Numbered from the stretch's first letter, positions 24,266 to 36,939 are shown. The stretch is 64,000 nt of DNA from Dillenia suffruticosa (GCA_033439265.1 JAVTVX010000004.1:18985701-19049700); one strand, 5' to 3'. The notes: generated by a model from the sequence alone, not told the origin. Program-made: numbers and translations.

Positions 24266-25670
24266 CTCTCTACGAATTAAAAAAAACAAAAGCTTTGAGA
24301 AGAGGCAACAGACTTATATGCAAGAGATATATTTGAACATATAGGCAAGCTCTCAATTTATCCTTTTCATTTTTGCAAGAGAGAACTTTTAATGAAAAGG
24401 AAAGATAATTATGAGCAACCATTGTAAAAAAAATAGAGGTTTTATTTTTAAATCCTAACTTGGTAAGGAAACTAACCCAACACCTTTAGGAGTAGAGAAG
24501 AGTTATGGAGATGATCCCAAAACATATGTGGGTCAATTCCAAAAAAAATGTGCTAATAATTTAAAATAATCAAATATATACTAAGGATTAAGGCAAATAT
24601 TTTCCATCTAATTCACAAAGGTACTTGCACCCACCCTCCCATATTTAGGAAGACAAACAGTTAACCTACTTCAACATAGAGAATGATTGACTAAAAATTA
24701 ACATGCATAAAATGCTACAGGATTAGGTTTAGTAAACAGTATCATTACTCAAGTCACTGAAAGGAGGGATTAGTATAAACTAGAGATATTACCTTAAGAT
24801 TTCCCAAGGAATAAAGGTGGAAAAGCTTGTTGAGGTGCTCTGGAGTGAGCATAATGTACAAGGAAAAATACCAAACTCAAATTTTGTTAACGCAGTTTGA
24901 AAAGTAATTATGGGTTAAATTAGTTAACAATGTTTTAAAAATATACGGTTTTAAAAATCTCTTAAAAACAAATGACATTGCTCTCAGAGGCATATTGTCG
25001 AACATATTTTATGTGTTATTCATACACTTACCTTATTTACCACAAATGACGTTGCTCTCAGAGGCATATTGTTGAACATATTTCATGCACTATTCATACA
25101 CTTACCTTATTTACCACTAAACATTTGATCGGACCAATTGGATTGATTTATATTTCCATCCAGAAGATGAGGTGGAGAAGAGAAGAGAGAGGGAGAGAAG
25201 ACGAACTTGATAGATGAGCCGAAGAGAGAAAGGCCTTCGTCGATTTGTTTGGAGATGAAACTGAGAGACAGAGAGAGGATAAGATGAAGAGAGAAGGCTA
25301 TATGTCAGTGAGAGGCGAACAAAAAAAGCCGAACCCAAATGAGGATGAAACCATCAGAAAAGATATAAAAAAAAAAGAGAAAGAAGATGAGGTGGAGAAG
25401 AGAAGAGGCGAACTTGAGAGATAAACCGAATAGAGAAACCTTCGCCGCTAAGTTAATATGAGATGAGGTGGGAGCTGGTTGTTGCGATCAAGCATATGGC
25501 AACAATCGAAGATGACGATGGTCAGGGATGAAGCATGCGATGCTATGGAGAGAAGATGCAAGGTAGACCAAGTGGCTAGGGGAGTTGCGGCAAGACTTAG
25601 GGTAGTCGTGTGTAAAAGAAAAACAAATCTAAGAACAACCCTAGATAGTACAACCCTTGATAGTACAAGT
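24266..25670. other. Upstream region of TNP2, with duplications
   Basis: This is the promoter/5' region (minus strand) of the transposase gene. It has no long ORF. It contains a 74-bp tandem duplication (24968-25117) and a diverged purine-rich direct repeat (gaagatgaggtggagaagag at about 25163 and 25387) that reads as a CT-rich leader on the transcribed strand. No promoter element could be fixed with confidence. Confidence 0.5.
24968..25117. repeat. Two 74-bp tandem copies
   Basis: The unit beginning acaaatgacattgctctcag at 24968 is repeated from 25042 with few changes (acaaatgacgttgctctcag), both ending in cttaccttatttaccac. It lies upstream of the TNP2-like gene. Confidence 0.9.
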
Positions 25671-25673
25671 TTG

Positions 25674-25745
25674 CACTAAGCGACGGAAGAATGAATTTGT
25701 CGCTAAGTTAGTGATGGGTTATGAAAACCGTAACTAAATAGTGAA
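25674..25745. repeat. Isolated CACTA-2 subterminal repeat cluster
   Basis: A few copies of the same motif found at both ends of CACTA-2 (aagcgacggaagaatgaatt, tgtcgctaagttag, aaccgtaactaaa) lie directly upstream of the TNP2 promoter region, about 25.6 kb from the right end. This is where the 5' subterminal region would be expected in a normal-sized element. Confidence 0.65.
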
Positions 25746-25769
25746 TTCTTCACTTATTTCTCACTTACT

Positions 25770-26340
25770 ACTCACTTACTCTTACTCTTCGTTACTACTA
25801 TCATCTCTGAATTTCTTTTTACTAATTTCCTATTTTGGAGCCAATTTTGTTCATTTTCCGCACCAAAATGAATTTAAACCTTTCTGCCAAAATTAATTTA
25901 ACTACCGCTATCAAAAATTAATAATAACCTTCGTGGGTCGCATCTCTAGACTAAATTAAAAATTTAAGATCATTAAGTAAGAGGGTTAAGTAAATAAAAA
26001 ATTTAGGATTTGTTTGGGTTAAGTAAGAGGGTTATAAGAGCCAAATGTTCTAATCATACATCATCATAATCATGCTAAAGATGTGGTTTGATTCCCATGC
26101 TTTGATTTTTTAGGAATTGATTTTTGAGTAATTGTTAAAAGGAGATTAGTATTTCAATATTTAAAGTAACCCGTCTCAAACAAAAAACAAAAGTTTTTGA
26201 ATAAAATAAAAGTTTTTTGCGGTTTTGACATATTAAAATTTTTTAAAGGTTTCAAACAATTTTGAATTAAAATGATAAAAGTAATTTAATATTATTATAA
26301 TTTTTAAATAATAATATTAATAAATACAAATGAGTAATTT
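25770..26340. other. AT-rich interval, no feature seen
   Basis: No ORF, tandem repeat or terminal repeat recognised. Confidence 0.5.
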
Positions 26341-26365
26341 TATAATATTAAAAATGGAGTAATTA

Positions 26366-26745
26366 GTGCCGTCGCACGAGTGGCATGGCGGTGTGGAGCG
26401 TGCAGTCCCATGCGTAGGCGCCCGGGTTGGCATGGCCGGGAGCCCGCGCTGCTCGCATGCCCAGCGTCACTGGCCCCTTGCTGCTCAAATGCCCCGCACG
26501 GGCACTGCATAAAGCTGGGCTTGGCTGATCGGCCACGTGCATACATGGATAACCCGCGCAGTGGCATGAGCGGGAGCCCCCTATGGATTGGCCGGGCGTT
26601 GGCACTGGCTTCGCTGGGCGTCTGCGCGGCCCTTTTCACGCATGCCATTCGTAGGCATTGCATGCTTGCATGCCACGCTGTGGGGCATGCAGGGGTGCCA
26701 GTCGTCGCATGGCCGGCCACGGACGACCCGATTGTGGTGTAGGAA
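26366..26745. repeat. GC-rich, CATG-rich island 1
   Basis: Abrupt block of high-GC sequence in AT-rich surroundings, made of irregular repeats of phrases like gcgcccgggttggcatggcc. The same phrase family occurs at 32560-32745, 48083-48800 and 49258-49378. Overlapping ORFs on both strands (for example 26340-26720 minus, 26380-26742 plus) arise because stop codons are rare in such sequence. None has a recognisable domain. Confidence 0.7.
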
Positions 26746-26939
26746 CCAATTTTTTCATAATATAAACATTAAAAAAAATTAAAAATGAAATAAATAAGAA
26801 AAATAAGAAAAATATTTTACATTTAATATTTAATATTTGGATGCCAGATATTATATTATGGTACATGAAAAAAATAATGATACACGAAAAAAAAGGAAAA
26901 ATTTGGAATTATGGAAATTGAACTTTGGGTCAAAATTTT

Positions 26940-27596
26940 TTTGCAGTGGTCAGTTGGGAAGACGATGCAATTCCACTTGCAGTTCCATGGGCCGCAGAAG
27001 CAGTCCCAGCAGCAGAGGATGGTATTCCCCTTATCAATATGAACGTGGTTAGGATCATGTCTCGGTCTGGGAGGAGAAGCAAATGAAGACCTTGGAGGAC
27101 GAGGATGAATGACAAATGGGTAGGCCAGGTAGGCAGAGCTCCCAACTGGTTGCGCGGTTCCGAGCTGCAAATGATCTCGTATACGAGTAATAAAATTACT
27201 ATTCACCCGTGGATCCGCCTCCATATTCATCAAGCGACCTACCATTTTCATATGATCTTCCTGGTTCTGTTCCTTAAAATGATCATCACGCCGCCTAAAT
27301 TCATCAAAATTATACCTCAATTCACTCACTTGGGTTTGCATTTATCCAATTTCTTTTCATGATTCTCCTACTTCACTGTGAACCTCACCGACTTCACTAT
27401 GAACCTAGCCTACTTCACTACGAACACTATCCAACTACAATTTCATATTATTCATATATTCAAACAATTCTTCCCACCTTCTTTTTTCATTTTCACTTCA
27501 TTGTCATCATTTACATCATTTACATCATTTACATCATGAACTCCTTCCGCTCCTTCCGCTCCTTCCGCTCGTGGTTGTGGCTCTGGCACTAGAATA

Positions 27597-27641
<45 letters not shown>

Positions 27642-28460
27642 TCCAAATACCATATTAGTATACCCAATAAGTTCTTCGTAAAGTTCTATGATTTATACTA
27701 TTTTTTAATTATATTTAATTGTAAATGATTTTCTTTCTCTAGATTTATTCTGTGACTTTTCAAAATATCACTCACCATTCTACAATATGATAAATTATTA
27801 TTAGAATCTCTTGAAGATATCATAAAATAAGGAAGTAAAAAATGTAAACCCGGATTTTTTCTTTCAATTATACGTGCCATTAACCAAAAATCATCTCTCG
27901 TAATAGATGTATAATTTTTTGCACGTGCTTTAATAGCATGTATAATGAGAAAGTGAAGAATTCTTTCTTGAAATTTTAAATCAGTAGTATTTGTACTAAA
28001 AAATTCTAAATTATCATTATTAAAAACTATTTTAGCATCCATTATTATTTCACTGTTTAAATACACAGCACACTCTTCATATTCCGTTCAACAAAGATCA
28101 GCCTCTTTACATATCATTTTAGGAGTCACTTTAATTATTTCACCATCAAAATAACTTTTAAAACTACATGAAGTAATATTACCATCAATAACTACACAAT
28201 CATTATCCATTTTTTCCATATTATTATAAAAAATTCTAACCGCATTCTCATATATATTTTTATCTGGATTAAGAATCCAAGGTACTTCTTTTAAATAACT
28301 TCCGTACTCAAAATTTATACTATCCAAAATATTCCAATCAATTAATCGGCCCAAAGTAATATTCCGATGAGAAAATACCTTTTGAAATAAATTGTTTTTT
28401 TCATAGATGGAAAGTGTTTCTTTTCTTTCGAAACCATCATAATTCTTTTTGCTTTTCTAA
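26940..28460 (-). pseudogene. Putative plant transposon protein (Transposase_32-like), broken
   Basis: On the minus strand a candidate start MASSFRKAKR lies at about 28465. It is followed, after a frame change, by KNYDGFERKETLSIYEK, then LGRLIDWNILDSINFEYGSY, NAVRIFYNNMEKMDND, and further on ERILHFLIIHAIKARAKNY and DDFWLMARIIERKNPGLHFL. This pattern (a short N-terminal RF..YE..F.R motif, aromatic EFY-type motif, then a helical region ending in LP) is like the Transposase_32 / putative plant transposon protein family often found in gag-like proteins of plant retroelements. The C-terminal half has a repeated HSEVGEVHSEVGE heptad stretch and MQTQVSELRYNFDEFRRRDD (27341-27280), a coiled coil. A 35-base A tract (read on minus, 27601-27635), stops and frameshifts break it. 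The family assignment is tentative and its role is unknown. Confidence 0.4.
27601..27635. repeat. Homopolymer T35
   Basis: Uninterrupted T run on the plus strand (poly-A on the minus, sense for the Transposase_32-like pseudogene). Length in an assembly may be inexact. Confidence 0.9.
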
Positions 28461-28469
28461 ACGAGGAGG

Positions 28470-31400
28470 CCATTGTTGATTGTCGAGTTGGTGAGTTTGG
28501 AGAGGCATTGAAGAGGCGGTTTGAAGGAGAGGGTAGGAAGGAGCCGTGAAGGAAGCTTGCGGTGGCGAGAGGACAGTTTGTTTCTGAGTGAGTAAAGTGG
28601 GCCAGAGGACTAAAGTTTGTTAGTGACTGAGTGTGGCGAGAGGAATGGGATGAGTAAGAGTTAAGTAAATAGCACTACTGTTAGCTCATCTTAGCTCAGG
28701 TAGCTGGATAGAGTGTAGGTAGCTGGATAAAGTGCAGTACTGTACTGGAGAAGAGTGCAAAAGTATCGGGTAGCTGGATAGAGTGCAATAGTGTAGAGTA
28801 GTATAGCTGGAGGTGTAGAAATAGCTGAAGCAGTGTAGCTGGAGAGTGCAGAAATAGCTGGAGTGCAGTGAGCTCAGTGAGGCAGTGGGAGTTGCAGAAA
28901 TTTCAAGTTGATTGTTTTCTTGTGGGTAGTAGCAGTGCAGTGTAGTAGAAGTGTTTGTGCAGGGCATTGGAAGGTAGTGTAGGTGCGGTGGCTGAGTGGC
29001 ATGGCGCGGACTGAGTGGAGTGCAGAGTATGAGGAGGAGTCCTGTCGTGGCAGCAGCAGCGTTCAAATTTTGAAAGTTGAAATTTCCTATTCGCATGTGA
29101 ATATAAATGAGATGACCAAGTAAAATTCAAACTTGTCAGTTTGAAGTTCAGCTTAAAGATGTTCTGTCGGTTTGTCACGAGCCAAGTTGAAAATTCAAAC
29201 TTCAATTAGCGCGGCAAAAATTCATTTTTTATTTTTTCTGTTTTCTTGTTATTTTTTTCTTCTTTCTATCCATATTTTTATTATTTTATTCTTTATCTCC
29301 ATAAAAAACAAATTTCTGAAGTAATTATTTTTTTTATAAACTTTTGTGAAAATATCTTTTGTTTATACTATTTATTATTTCTTCAATTATTTATTTTTGT
29401 TTAGCTAGATGGACAAACAAATTTTTTTTGCTACAAACAAATTGTGTGAAACTAAAACTATATAATTATTTTTTCTTTTTCTTCAAATTGTTATTATTAG
29501 AAAAAAAATATAAAGAATTCTTTTGTAGAAAAAAAAAGATCGTTAGATGTTAATGAGAAAAAAAACTTTATTGCAGTATTAAAAAATTTAGATGACTAAA
29601 AGATTTAAAAAATATGATTATTAAGAAAAAAAAACATCAGCCTCTTTTCTAAAAATTTGTTGAAAAAAAATATTTAAAAATCTTTTTGTTTCTATTTATT
29701 TATTTCTGTATATTTTCTTTTCTTTGGCACGACTTCTATTTATTTGAAAATGATACTGTACAAAACCAATTTATTTGTGGCAGCCATAAGATCAAATTGG
29801 TCTCAGAACAACTATATCTGTGATTCAAATCTGAACTTTTATAGCAGGATGGAAACGCAAGTAGCCATGGTTATGGGGTTGCCTTTTTCTTTGGTTTGAG
29901 TAGCAGGAAAAAGTAAACATCAACATGGGAAAGAAAAAGAAACTGACAAATTGGATTGGGACATATAGTCTCCCCTCAATTGTAACCTGGGCATGGGTGA
30001 CCTTAACAAATTGTTCTCCCAAAATACTTGAACTAATATTTGTGTGTGTGTGTGTGAGAGAGAGAGAGAGTGTGTGTGTACTTGAACTAATACTTGAACA
30101 AATCTAAGGAGTTTTCTACACAATTCCATTATTAATTCATAGATCCATGCACATATGGAGGAGGACAATTTGAGATTCGAATGTAAAATTTGTAATTAGT
30201 GGAATGAAAATTTAAATTCATTAAAAAATTAATGTTAAATAATTACAAAATTATATATATTATTTAAATTTACTTTAATTAAAATTGTTATACATAAAAA
30301 TAAATTGAATTATATTAAGTTTTCTGTTGACACTACAGTAAATACCCACGTAGTTAAATACAGTATAGGTATTCAATGCGTTTGATTTGAGTTTATTGGC
30401 GTGAGTGTTGAATAAGAGTGGTAGTGGCCACAGTGTTGGATGCCCAGCCAAAATCCAATCTTGTTCTCTTTCAATCATGAATTATGGTGGGGACAGATGA
30501 ATTATGGTGGGGACAGATGCAATGCACACTTCTAGTTTGGAATTTGCCACGTGAATTCCATGGCCAGTGCCATAAACACTATGCTTGTCTCTTTAAGACA
30601 TTCATCGGTTTAATTCAATTTTATTATTCTTTTTTAAGGAGAATACATATATTGAATTGTGTGAGAGAGTTGAAAGAGGTTTGATTGATTGATTTAGCCT
30701 TTGAATTGTCCTCTCCATATGTGCGTGCATAATACTTTTCTTTGAATTGTCCTCTCCATATTTTGACACACGTAATTTACAAGGTTAGAAATTAACTTCA
30801 TAAAACACTAACATTAATTCTTCTTCATATTTAATCTTAATCATAATATATAATATAATATAATCAATTACAAATTATAATACACAAACAAACTACTTTT
30901 TTTTTATTATTAGAATTTTCTTTATATTAGGTATCAAATTATTATTATTTTTTATTAAAAAAATAAGTATATTACGAGGCCATTCTAATTCTAAAAGAAT
31001 AAGAAAAAAAGATTGTAAAATATTTTATAGATGTGGAGAAAAAAATGAGAAAAAAAGATTTTATTGTAATGTTTAAAATTTTTTATGTAACTAAGACGAG
31101 GGAATATTAAAAAAAAATGATTATTAAGATAGAGAAAAAGATTTTTTTAAGAAAAAAACTTATAAACCCCCTTTTTCTAAAATTTCCTGAAAATAAAAAA
31201 ATATTTAAAAAAATATTTATTTTTTAATATTCAACTTTCTATCTCTTTCTTTTTTTTTTCTTTTATCTATGTATTGCACACATCTCTCGTCTCCAGAATT
31301 TCAAAAAAAATTTAAAATAATTTATCTTCCTTAAATCATCTCTCCCCCCAAATCTTCACATCCCTCTCTATCTCTATCTCTATCTCTGACAAATTTTCCT

Positions 31401-32559
31401 TTTTTAAGTAAAAACAAGTCGATCTTCTCTCTTCTCATCTCTCTCTTCTCAGTCTTGTCATCAGTCACCTCTATCTTTCAATCTCTCATCAGTCACCTCT
31501 CTATCTTTCAATCTCCCTCTCACGAAATCCTTTAATCAATTCAAAATTTGAAAATTTGAAATTTATTGAAAAACAATTACAAACCAAGCTTTTTGCCAAA
31601 TTCCCCAAATTTTAGTGCCCAAAAACATTTTATCCAAACTTTTCATTTTGACTCAACTTACCTATTTCTCTATTTCTATTCATAAAACAATCACTAAATT
31701 AAATTAAATTAAATCTATGAATTATGTTAGCAAAATTTATTCTAGTTAGTTAATTAAGAGAGGTATTAAATTAAATGATATAAATATAAAAAGTACTATA
31801 AAACTACTGGCCATCTACAACATAAATGTTATCTTAGTAACATTAATTTTGTCGTCGAGCCTGAGTGGGTTATACTACTAAATTCTTTATTCAATATTAA
31901 TATTATTAAATGATATTCTCTCTTTTAAAATATATTTTTTACATGGCTATATTAATTATTAAGTTAGGGAATTATTATTATAATTAAATTAGTTATTTAT
32001 ATATTATTAATTTAAATTAATAATATTATTAATTAACAATTGAAATTATATTAAATTATTAATTTATATAATAGTGTTATGATATATCGTAATATATTAT
32101 TATAATATATTATACTTTTTTTGATGAATTTTTTTAAAAACTGGAAAGCATTTTTTTTATGAATTTTCTTTAAAAAAATTGGAGAAAAAGATGAATTTTA
32201 TCGAATGAATTTTCTTAAAGAAAGGAGCAAACAGGAGAAGAGCACATTTTCTTAAGAAGTGCTCGGAAGGATAGAAGAGAAGAGCACATTTTCTTAAGAA
32301 GTGCTCGGAAGGAAGGAAGCAATGAATTTTCTTAAAAACAGGAGAAGGAAGAGCACATTGAATTCAGGAGAAGAGCCTATCAAATCCCTTTCGAAGCATT
32401 TTTTGAAGAGCATTTTTTATGAATTTTCTTTTTAAAAAAAGGACATCGAATCTATTGAACCAACCTCGGAGAAGAGCACATCGAATCCCTTTGGAAGCAT
32501 ATTTGAAGAGCATTTTTTGATGAATTTTCTTAAAAAAGGAGAAAACAATGTGTTGCTGT
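28470..32559. other. Long AT-rich interval without recognisable genes
   Basis: Contains low-complexity tracts: an imperfect tagctggatagagtgcag-type repeat (28690-28860), a (TG)n(AG)n microsatellite (30041-30080), a duplicated atgaattatggtggggacag (30478-30517), a diverged pair of A-rich blocks (about 29540-29700 and 31040-31220), and two copies of gagcacattttcttaagaag (32231-32330). Short ORFs have no recognisable domain. Confidence 0.55.
32231..32330. repeat. Two tandem copies of a 49-bp unit
   Basis: The unit agaagagcacattttcttaa + gaagtgctcggaagga is present twice head to tail, and a shortened version follows at 32347-32356. Confidence 0.8.
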
Positions 32560-32745
32560 GCACAGGCTCCGCGCGGGCGCCAGCAGGGGCATTTGTCACG
32601 CACATGCCCGGGCTCCTGCAAGGCATGCGTGGCATGTGCCACGCGTCCGCAAGCCAGCGTGCCCGGGCCCCCGCTATGGCATGTGCGGGCACCTGTGCAG
32701 GCGCTTGCTTGCGCACTTGGATGCGGTGCGGTCCTAGGTTGCAAC
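32560..32745. repeat. GC-rich, CATG-rich island 2
   Basis: High-GC block with phrases such as ggcatgcgtggcatgtgcc and ccgcgcgggcgccagcagg, of the same kind as island 1. Embedded ORFs are not supported as genes. Confidence 0.6.
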
Positions 32746-33561
32746 TATTGTGTTTTGTTTTGTGTTTGTTTTGTTTTGTGTTTTGTGTGGGAATTTAAAT
32801 TATTAATATTATTAATTTAAATAATATGATTTGAATTTATTAATTTAATTTAAGTTGTTAATATTATTAATTTAAATAATGTAACAATATTATATAATTT
32901 TATATAAATTTAAAAAAACAACTAATAATATTAATATTAATTTATTTTAATTCACACTTAATTTACATTTACAAATATTTAAATAATAACCTCAAAAAAA
33001 GATTTCTCATGTCAAAAATAATTTTCTATTTTACTACCAAATTAATCAAATTTCCCGCCATCCCTTTCTTTACCAATTTAAAAACACAGTAAAAACATTT
33101 TCTTATTTATTTTATTTTATATTTTTTTCAATACAAATTTATGCAAATTTAATATGATGTCGGTGGTGATTGTATTTCAATTTATACCAGATATTCAATC
33201 TAATACCTAAACTATAAACACACCTACACTATAAACATACTGTAAACACACAGTCATATATTCTAATTTTTTGAACATGTTTGACATCTTTTATTCATAG
33301 ATTTATATAATGGTAGATGACTTCTTGCTAAGTTTCATAGCAAAAAACCAAATATAAAGTACTATATTAATTAATTTTAAACATCTCAAATGTCAAATGA
33401 AATCTATAAATAATTTTAAACATGTCAAATATAAAAATATTAGTGGTTGAGATATAGTTGGAGTTGGTGGTGATGTAGAAAAGCTGTATGGTGGAAATAT
33501 GAGAAATAAAATTTTGAATCACTATAATATTTAATATAGTTTAAAAACTATATTGTTATAT
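32746..33561. other. AT-rich interval, no feature seen
   Basis: No ORF or clear repeat. It ends at the target duplication (TATAT, 33557-33561) of the nested gypsy element. Confidence 0.5.
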
Positions 33562-33656
33562 TGTAACACCATAAAAAAAAAAAAAAATTAAAATTAAAAT
33601 TTCGGGATTGGGGCTAAAAAGCCCCAATCTCTCTTTTCCCTCTCTCCCAATCTCTC

Positions 33657-33725
<69 letters not shown>

Positions 33726-36638
33726 CCCTCTTTCTCCTCTTCTCCTCCGCTGCGGCCTCTCCCTTCCGCCACCGCACCAAGCCACAGCGCGACCTCCTTC
33801 CCGCGAGCACGCCACTGCGCAGATCGGCCCTCCCGCGAGCGCTGCCTCCTCGAGCTATCACGGCCCAGCACGCGAGCTAGCGCAAGGCCCAGCACGCGAG
33901 CCAGCGCAAGGCCCAGCGCGCGAGCCCAGCGCGACCCAGCGTGCGAGCCCAGCACCGCCCAGTGCGCGAGCCCAGCGCGGCCCAGCGCGCGAGCCCAGCG
34001 CGGCCCAGCGCGCGAGCCCAGCGCCGCCCAGCGCGCGAGCCCAGCGCCGCCCAGCGCGCGAGCCCAGTGCCTCCCAGCGCGGCCCAACGTGAGAGCCCAG
34101 CGCGCCACAGCTCGCGATCTCCCGCGAGCCCAGTGCGCCACAGCGCACGAGCCCAGCACGCCACAGCGCGCGAGCCCAGCGCGCCACAGCGCGCGATCTC
34201 CCGCGACCCAGCCTGCGCTATCTCCCGCGACCTAGCCTGCACGCCCTTGCGCGAGCACAGTGCGCAGAGCGCGCGAGCACAGTGCGCAGTGCACGCGACC
34301 CATCTGCGCGAGCGCGCGCACCTCACAGCACGCGATCCTGTCCTGAGCGCGCGCCTCAGCTCGCAAGCGCGCGTTCCAGCTCGCAAGAGCGAGCCCTAGC
34401 CCGTGAGCGGGCCAACCCACCAGCGGCCCAAGGCCCAGTCCAGCCGCGGCCCACTGCAACCCGCGAAGTCCGCTGCGGCCAGCAAGCCGGGCTGAGAGCC
34501 GCGAGCCACCAGCGGGCCAGCCCGCTAGCCTGCCGGCCCGCCGGCCCGTGAGCTCGTGACGGCCCGCGAGCCCGCGACCGGCTTTCCCCTTCGAGAGCTC
34601 ACCTGCGTCTTCTGTATTGCAGGTAACGACTATATTTGGTTGAAGTCCTAGGGTTTGGTGTTAGAAATTTAGTTGTTTCTAATATAATTGAAATTTGATA
34701 ATATTACAGGTTTTAGACCAGTTTGACGGGCGAACGAAAGCTAGATCCGGAAATCCGAGAAACCCTAGGTGAGAGAAATGCAACATTTTCAACATTTGAA
34801 TTAATTCTATCGAAATTAGGTCGAATTTAGATCGAGAGTTACATAATATATTAAAATGTGTGAAATTCGAGGAAAAATAGACAAAAAAAATGATAAATAT
34901 TAGAAATTTGACCATTGGTGAGTCAGATGATTCGAAATTGAGGAAACGAGAATTTATAACGAAGTTTTGTAAATTAGGTAGGAGAAATTTGGAAGGGACA
35001 AATTGAAAATCCCTGATTTGGCTTTTATTTGATATTAAATGTTGATAATCTGATTTAGGTTGATCTTTTGGAGACTCGAGCGGTCAGATCCGATTTGGCT
35101 TGTCAGTAGGGAGTGACTTCCCTCCAGTAGACTGTGAGTGGGACTCTAATCTCTTGCATAAAATAGTAAAATGTATTTTCTGTCGCATTTTCGATGAAAC
35201 ATGCTTTGATATGCATTCGTTGACGTGTGATATTAAATTTAGAAATCTGTTTTGTGATTTTTGGAGTCTCTTGAATTATATTTACAATCACTATAAATCC
35301 ATGGTTTGAAATGAAACAATAATTGTGCCATTACTTGAAAATGTATAAATTTCATTTTATACCGTTGCATTGATATGCTGTTTTGAAATGAAGTGAAGAG
35401 ACGTATTGGCACGCAAATTTAAAATGTTTTTGATGAACTACGTGGGTTGGATGCCCACTAGTCATGTGATGATGTGATGATACTTGTGGGACATTGTGCC
35501 CTGGGACGTTGTGCCCTTGTGATACTATGGGACGTTGTGCCCTTGTGATATTATAATGATTCCGTAGCTACGAAGGGCGTTTGTAGAGGCACGGGTTGCC
35601 CGGATACGCTTCTGCAGGAGGTATCCGCAAACGTCATTTATTCTAAAGGCTATAGGCGCGGCCGGTTAAACCCACATAGGGGGAGGACGTGTGTGATGCC
35701 ACCGTTTAGCACCGGGCGGGGTCCTATACACGTTGATGAGTTGGCCCCAGTAAGCTCATGGCCAACGTCGGGGTAGAGAGCGTTTTAAAGTCTATGCATA
35801 ATAAAAAACCCCCGACGCGCCTGTCCTTGGTCACGGTTGACCTTTGCCGGGACTATTTTTGGCTCGCTCTGACATTACTTGATTTTAAATGGATGCATAT
35901 ATGCTTGTTATCGTGTGATTGGTTAAATGATTTTAAATTGTTAAACATATCATGTTTTGTTGCGAAATGTAAATTTTTGTTTCAAATGATGTTATTTGAC
36001 ACTCCAATTGTTCACCTATGCTATTTATGCTGGATATTATCCCCCTCACTCACTGAGTATCTTCCCATGATACTCACCCCTCTATTTTCTCTCCTCAGAC
36101 AGGTTTATTGTGATAGAGCGACGTTACAGGCTCTAGAGCGGAGTTGGTATTTCCGACGGTAAGATTTACTTTTAATTTAGTTTCGACCCTGCGAGGTCTT
36201 GACATAGAGCTCCGTAGTTGGCCATGTACTTATTTTGGGATGACTGTATAATTTAACTCTCATATTTCCTTTGCATTGAGGCGATTGTACGTACGTGAGT
36301 GTACTTGGGAATAATATTGTATCTTTCATAAAATTTAGGTCCGCTCAGTGTGGCGACTGTTCATGCTCTAATTGGGCAGGATAGTAGAGGTCTGTGGCTA
36401 GGACTGTTAGAAACTTGTAGCCTTGCGTTGTTCTGGATGCTGGCGGTGGTGTTTGTTGATTTTGGAGAGGCCGGGATGGCCATTCATTTAAATTATAGAT
36501 TGATTTTGATTATACAGGTTTAATTGTACACGGGAAACCTCCGATTTATGGGGAGGTTCTGCCCGATTTTCTGTAAAAATACAGCCGGCATCTTAGGGCA
36601 ACGGGCGGCTGTTCACGATCCCGGTTTGGGGTGTGACA
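33562..36638 (+). repeat. 5' LTR of the Tekay-like element
   Basis: 3,077 bp. After an A-rich start it has a (CT)n tract (33661-33720), then about 800 bp of GC-rich, CpG-rich tandem repeat (33760-34560), then an AT-normal region with the polyadenylation/R part presumably near the cactcactgagtatcttccc segment (36047). It ends TGACA at 36638. It is slightly longer than the 3' LTR because of copy-number differences in the CT tract and GC array. Confidence 0.92.
33870..34360. repeat. GC-rich tandem array inside the 5' LTR
   Basis: About 25 imperfect units of gcccagcgcgcgagcccagc-like sequence, period about 17-20 bp with occasional variants (gcgccacagcgcgcgatctc). The matching array in the 3' LTR (41085-41440) has a different unit order and count. 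Long ORFs on both strands (Ala/Arg/Trp-rich) are consequences of the array. Confidence 0.9.
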
Positions 36639-36645
36639 GTTCTAT

Positions 36646-36657
36646 TGGTATCAGAGC
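36646..36657 (+). other. Primer-binding site of the Tekay-like element
   Basis: TGGTATCAGAGC, a perfect match to the usual complement of the 3' end of plant initiator methionine tRNA, seven bases after the 5' LTR. Confidence 0.92.
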
Positions 36658-36939
36658 CCTAGGTTGAGCGCTATATAGGAAGAAAATCTAAAAAAAAAAA
36701 AAATATATTTCCGAGTGTGTTTGTGTTTAAAGTCCTCAATGCATGAGAGTTTCATACAGTCATTTATATCCCTGCATATGGTCTTAGGAATTGAGTTTAT
36801 CTATTTTAGGGGGTTAGATACTAATTCTTATCTAACCTAACATTTCTTCATTTTCAAAGAAGGAACCAATGGAGATGGTTCTTAAATTGATGATTTCATT
36901 CATTTTAGGGGGTTAGTTGTACTAACCCTAATCCTTGAA

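Noticed and set aside
26340-26866. ORFs of up to 126 codons on both strands
   Set aside because: By-products of GC-rich island 1. The same holds for 32364-32820 and 47971-48929.
33556-34551. Long overlapping ORFs on both strands (Ala/Arg/Trp-rich), also at 40771-41714
   Set aside because: They lie in the CT tract and GC-rich tandem array of the gypsy LTRs, appear in every frame, and have no domain. Stop codons are rare in such composition.
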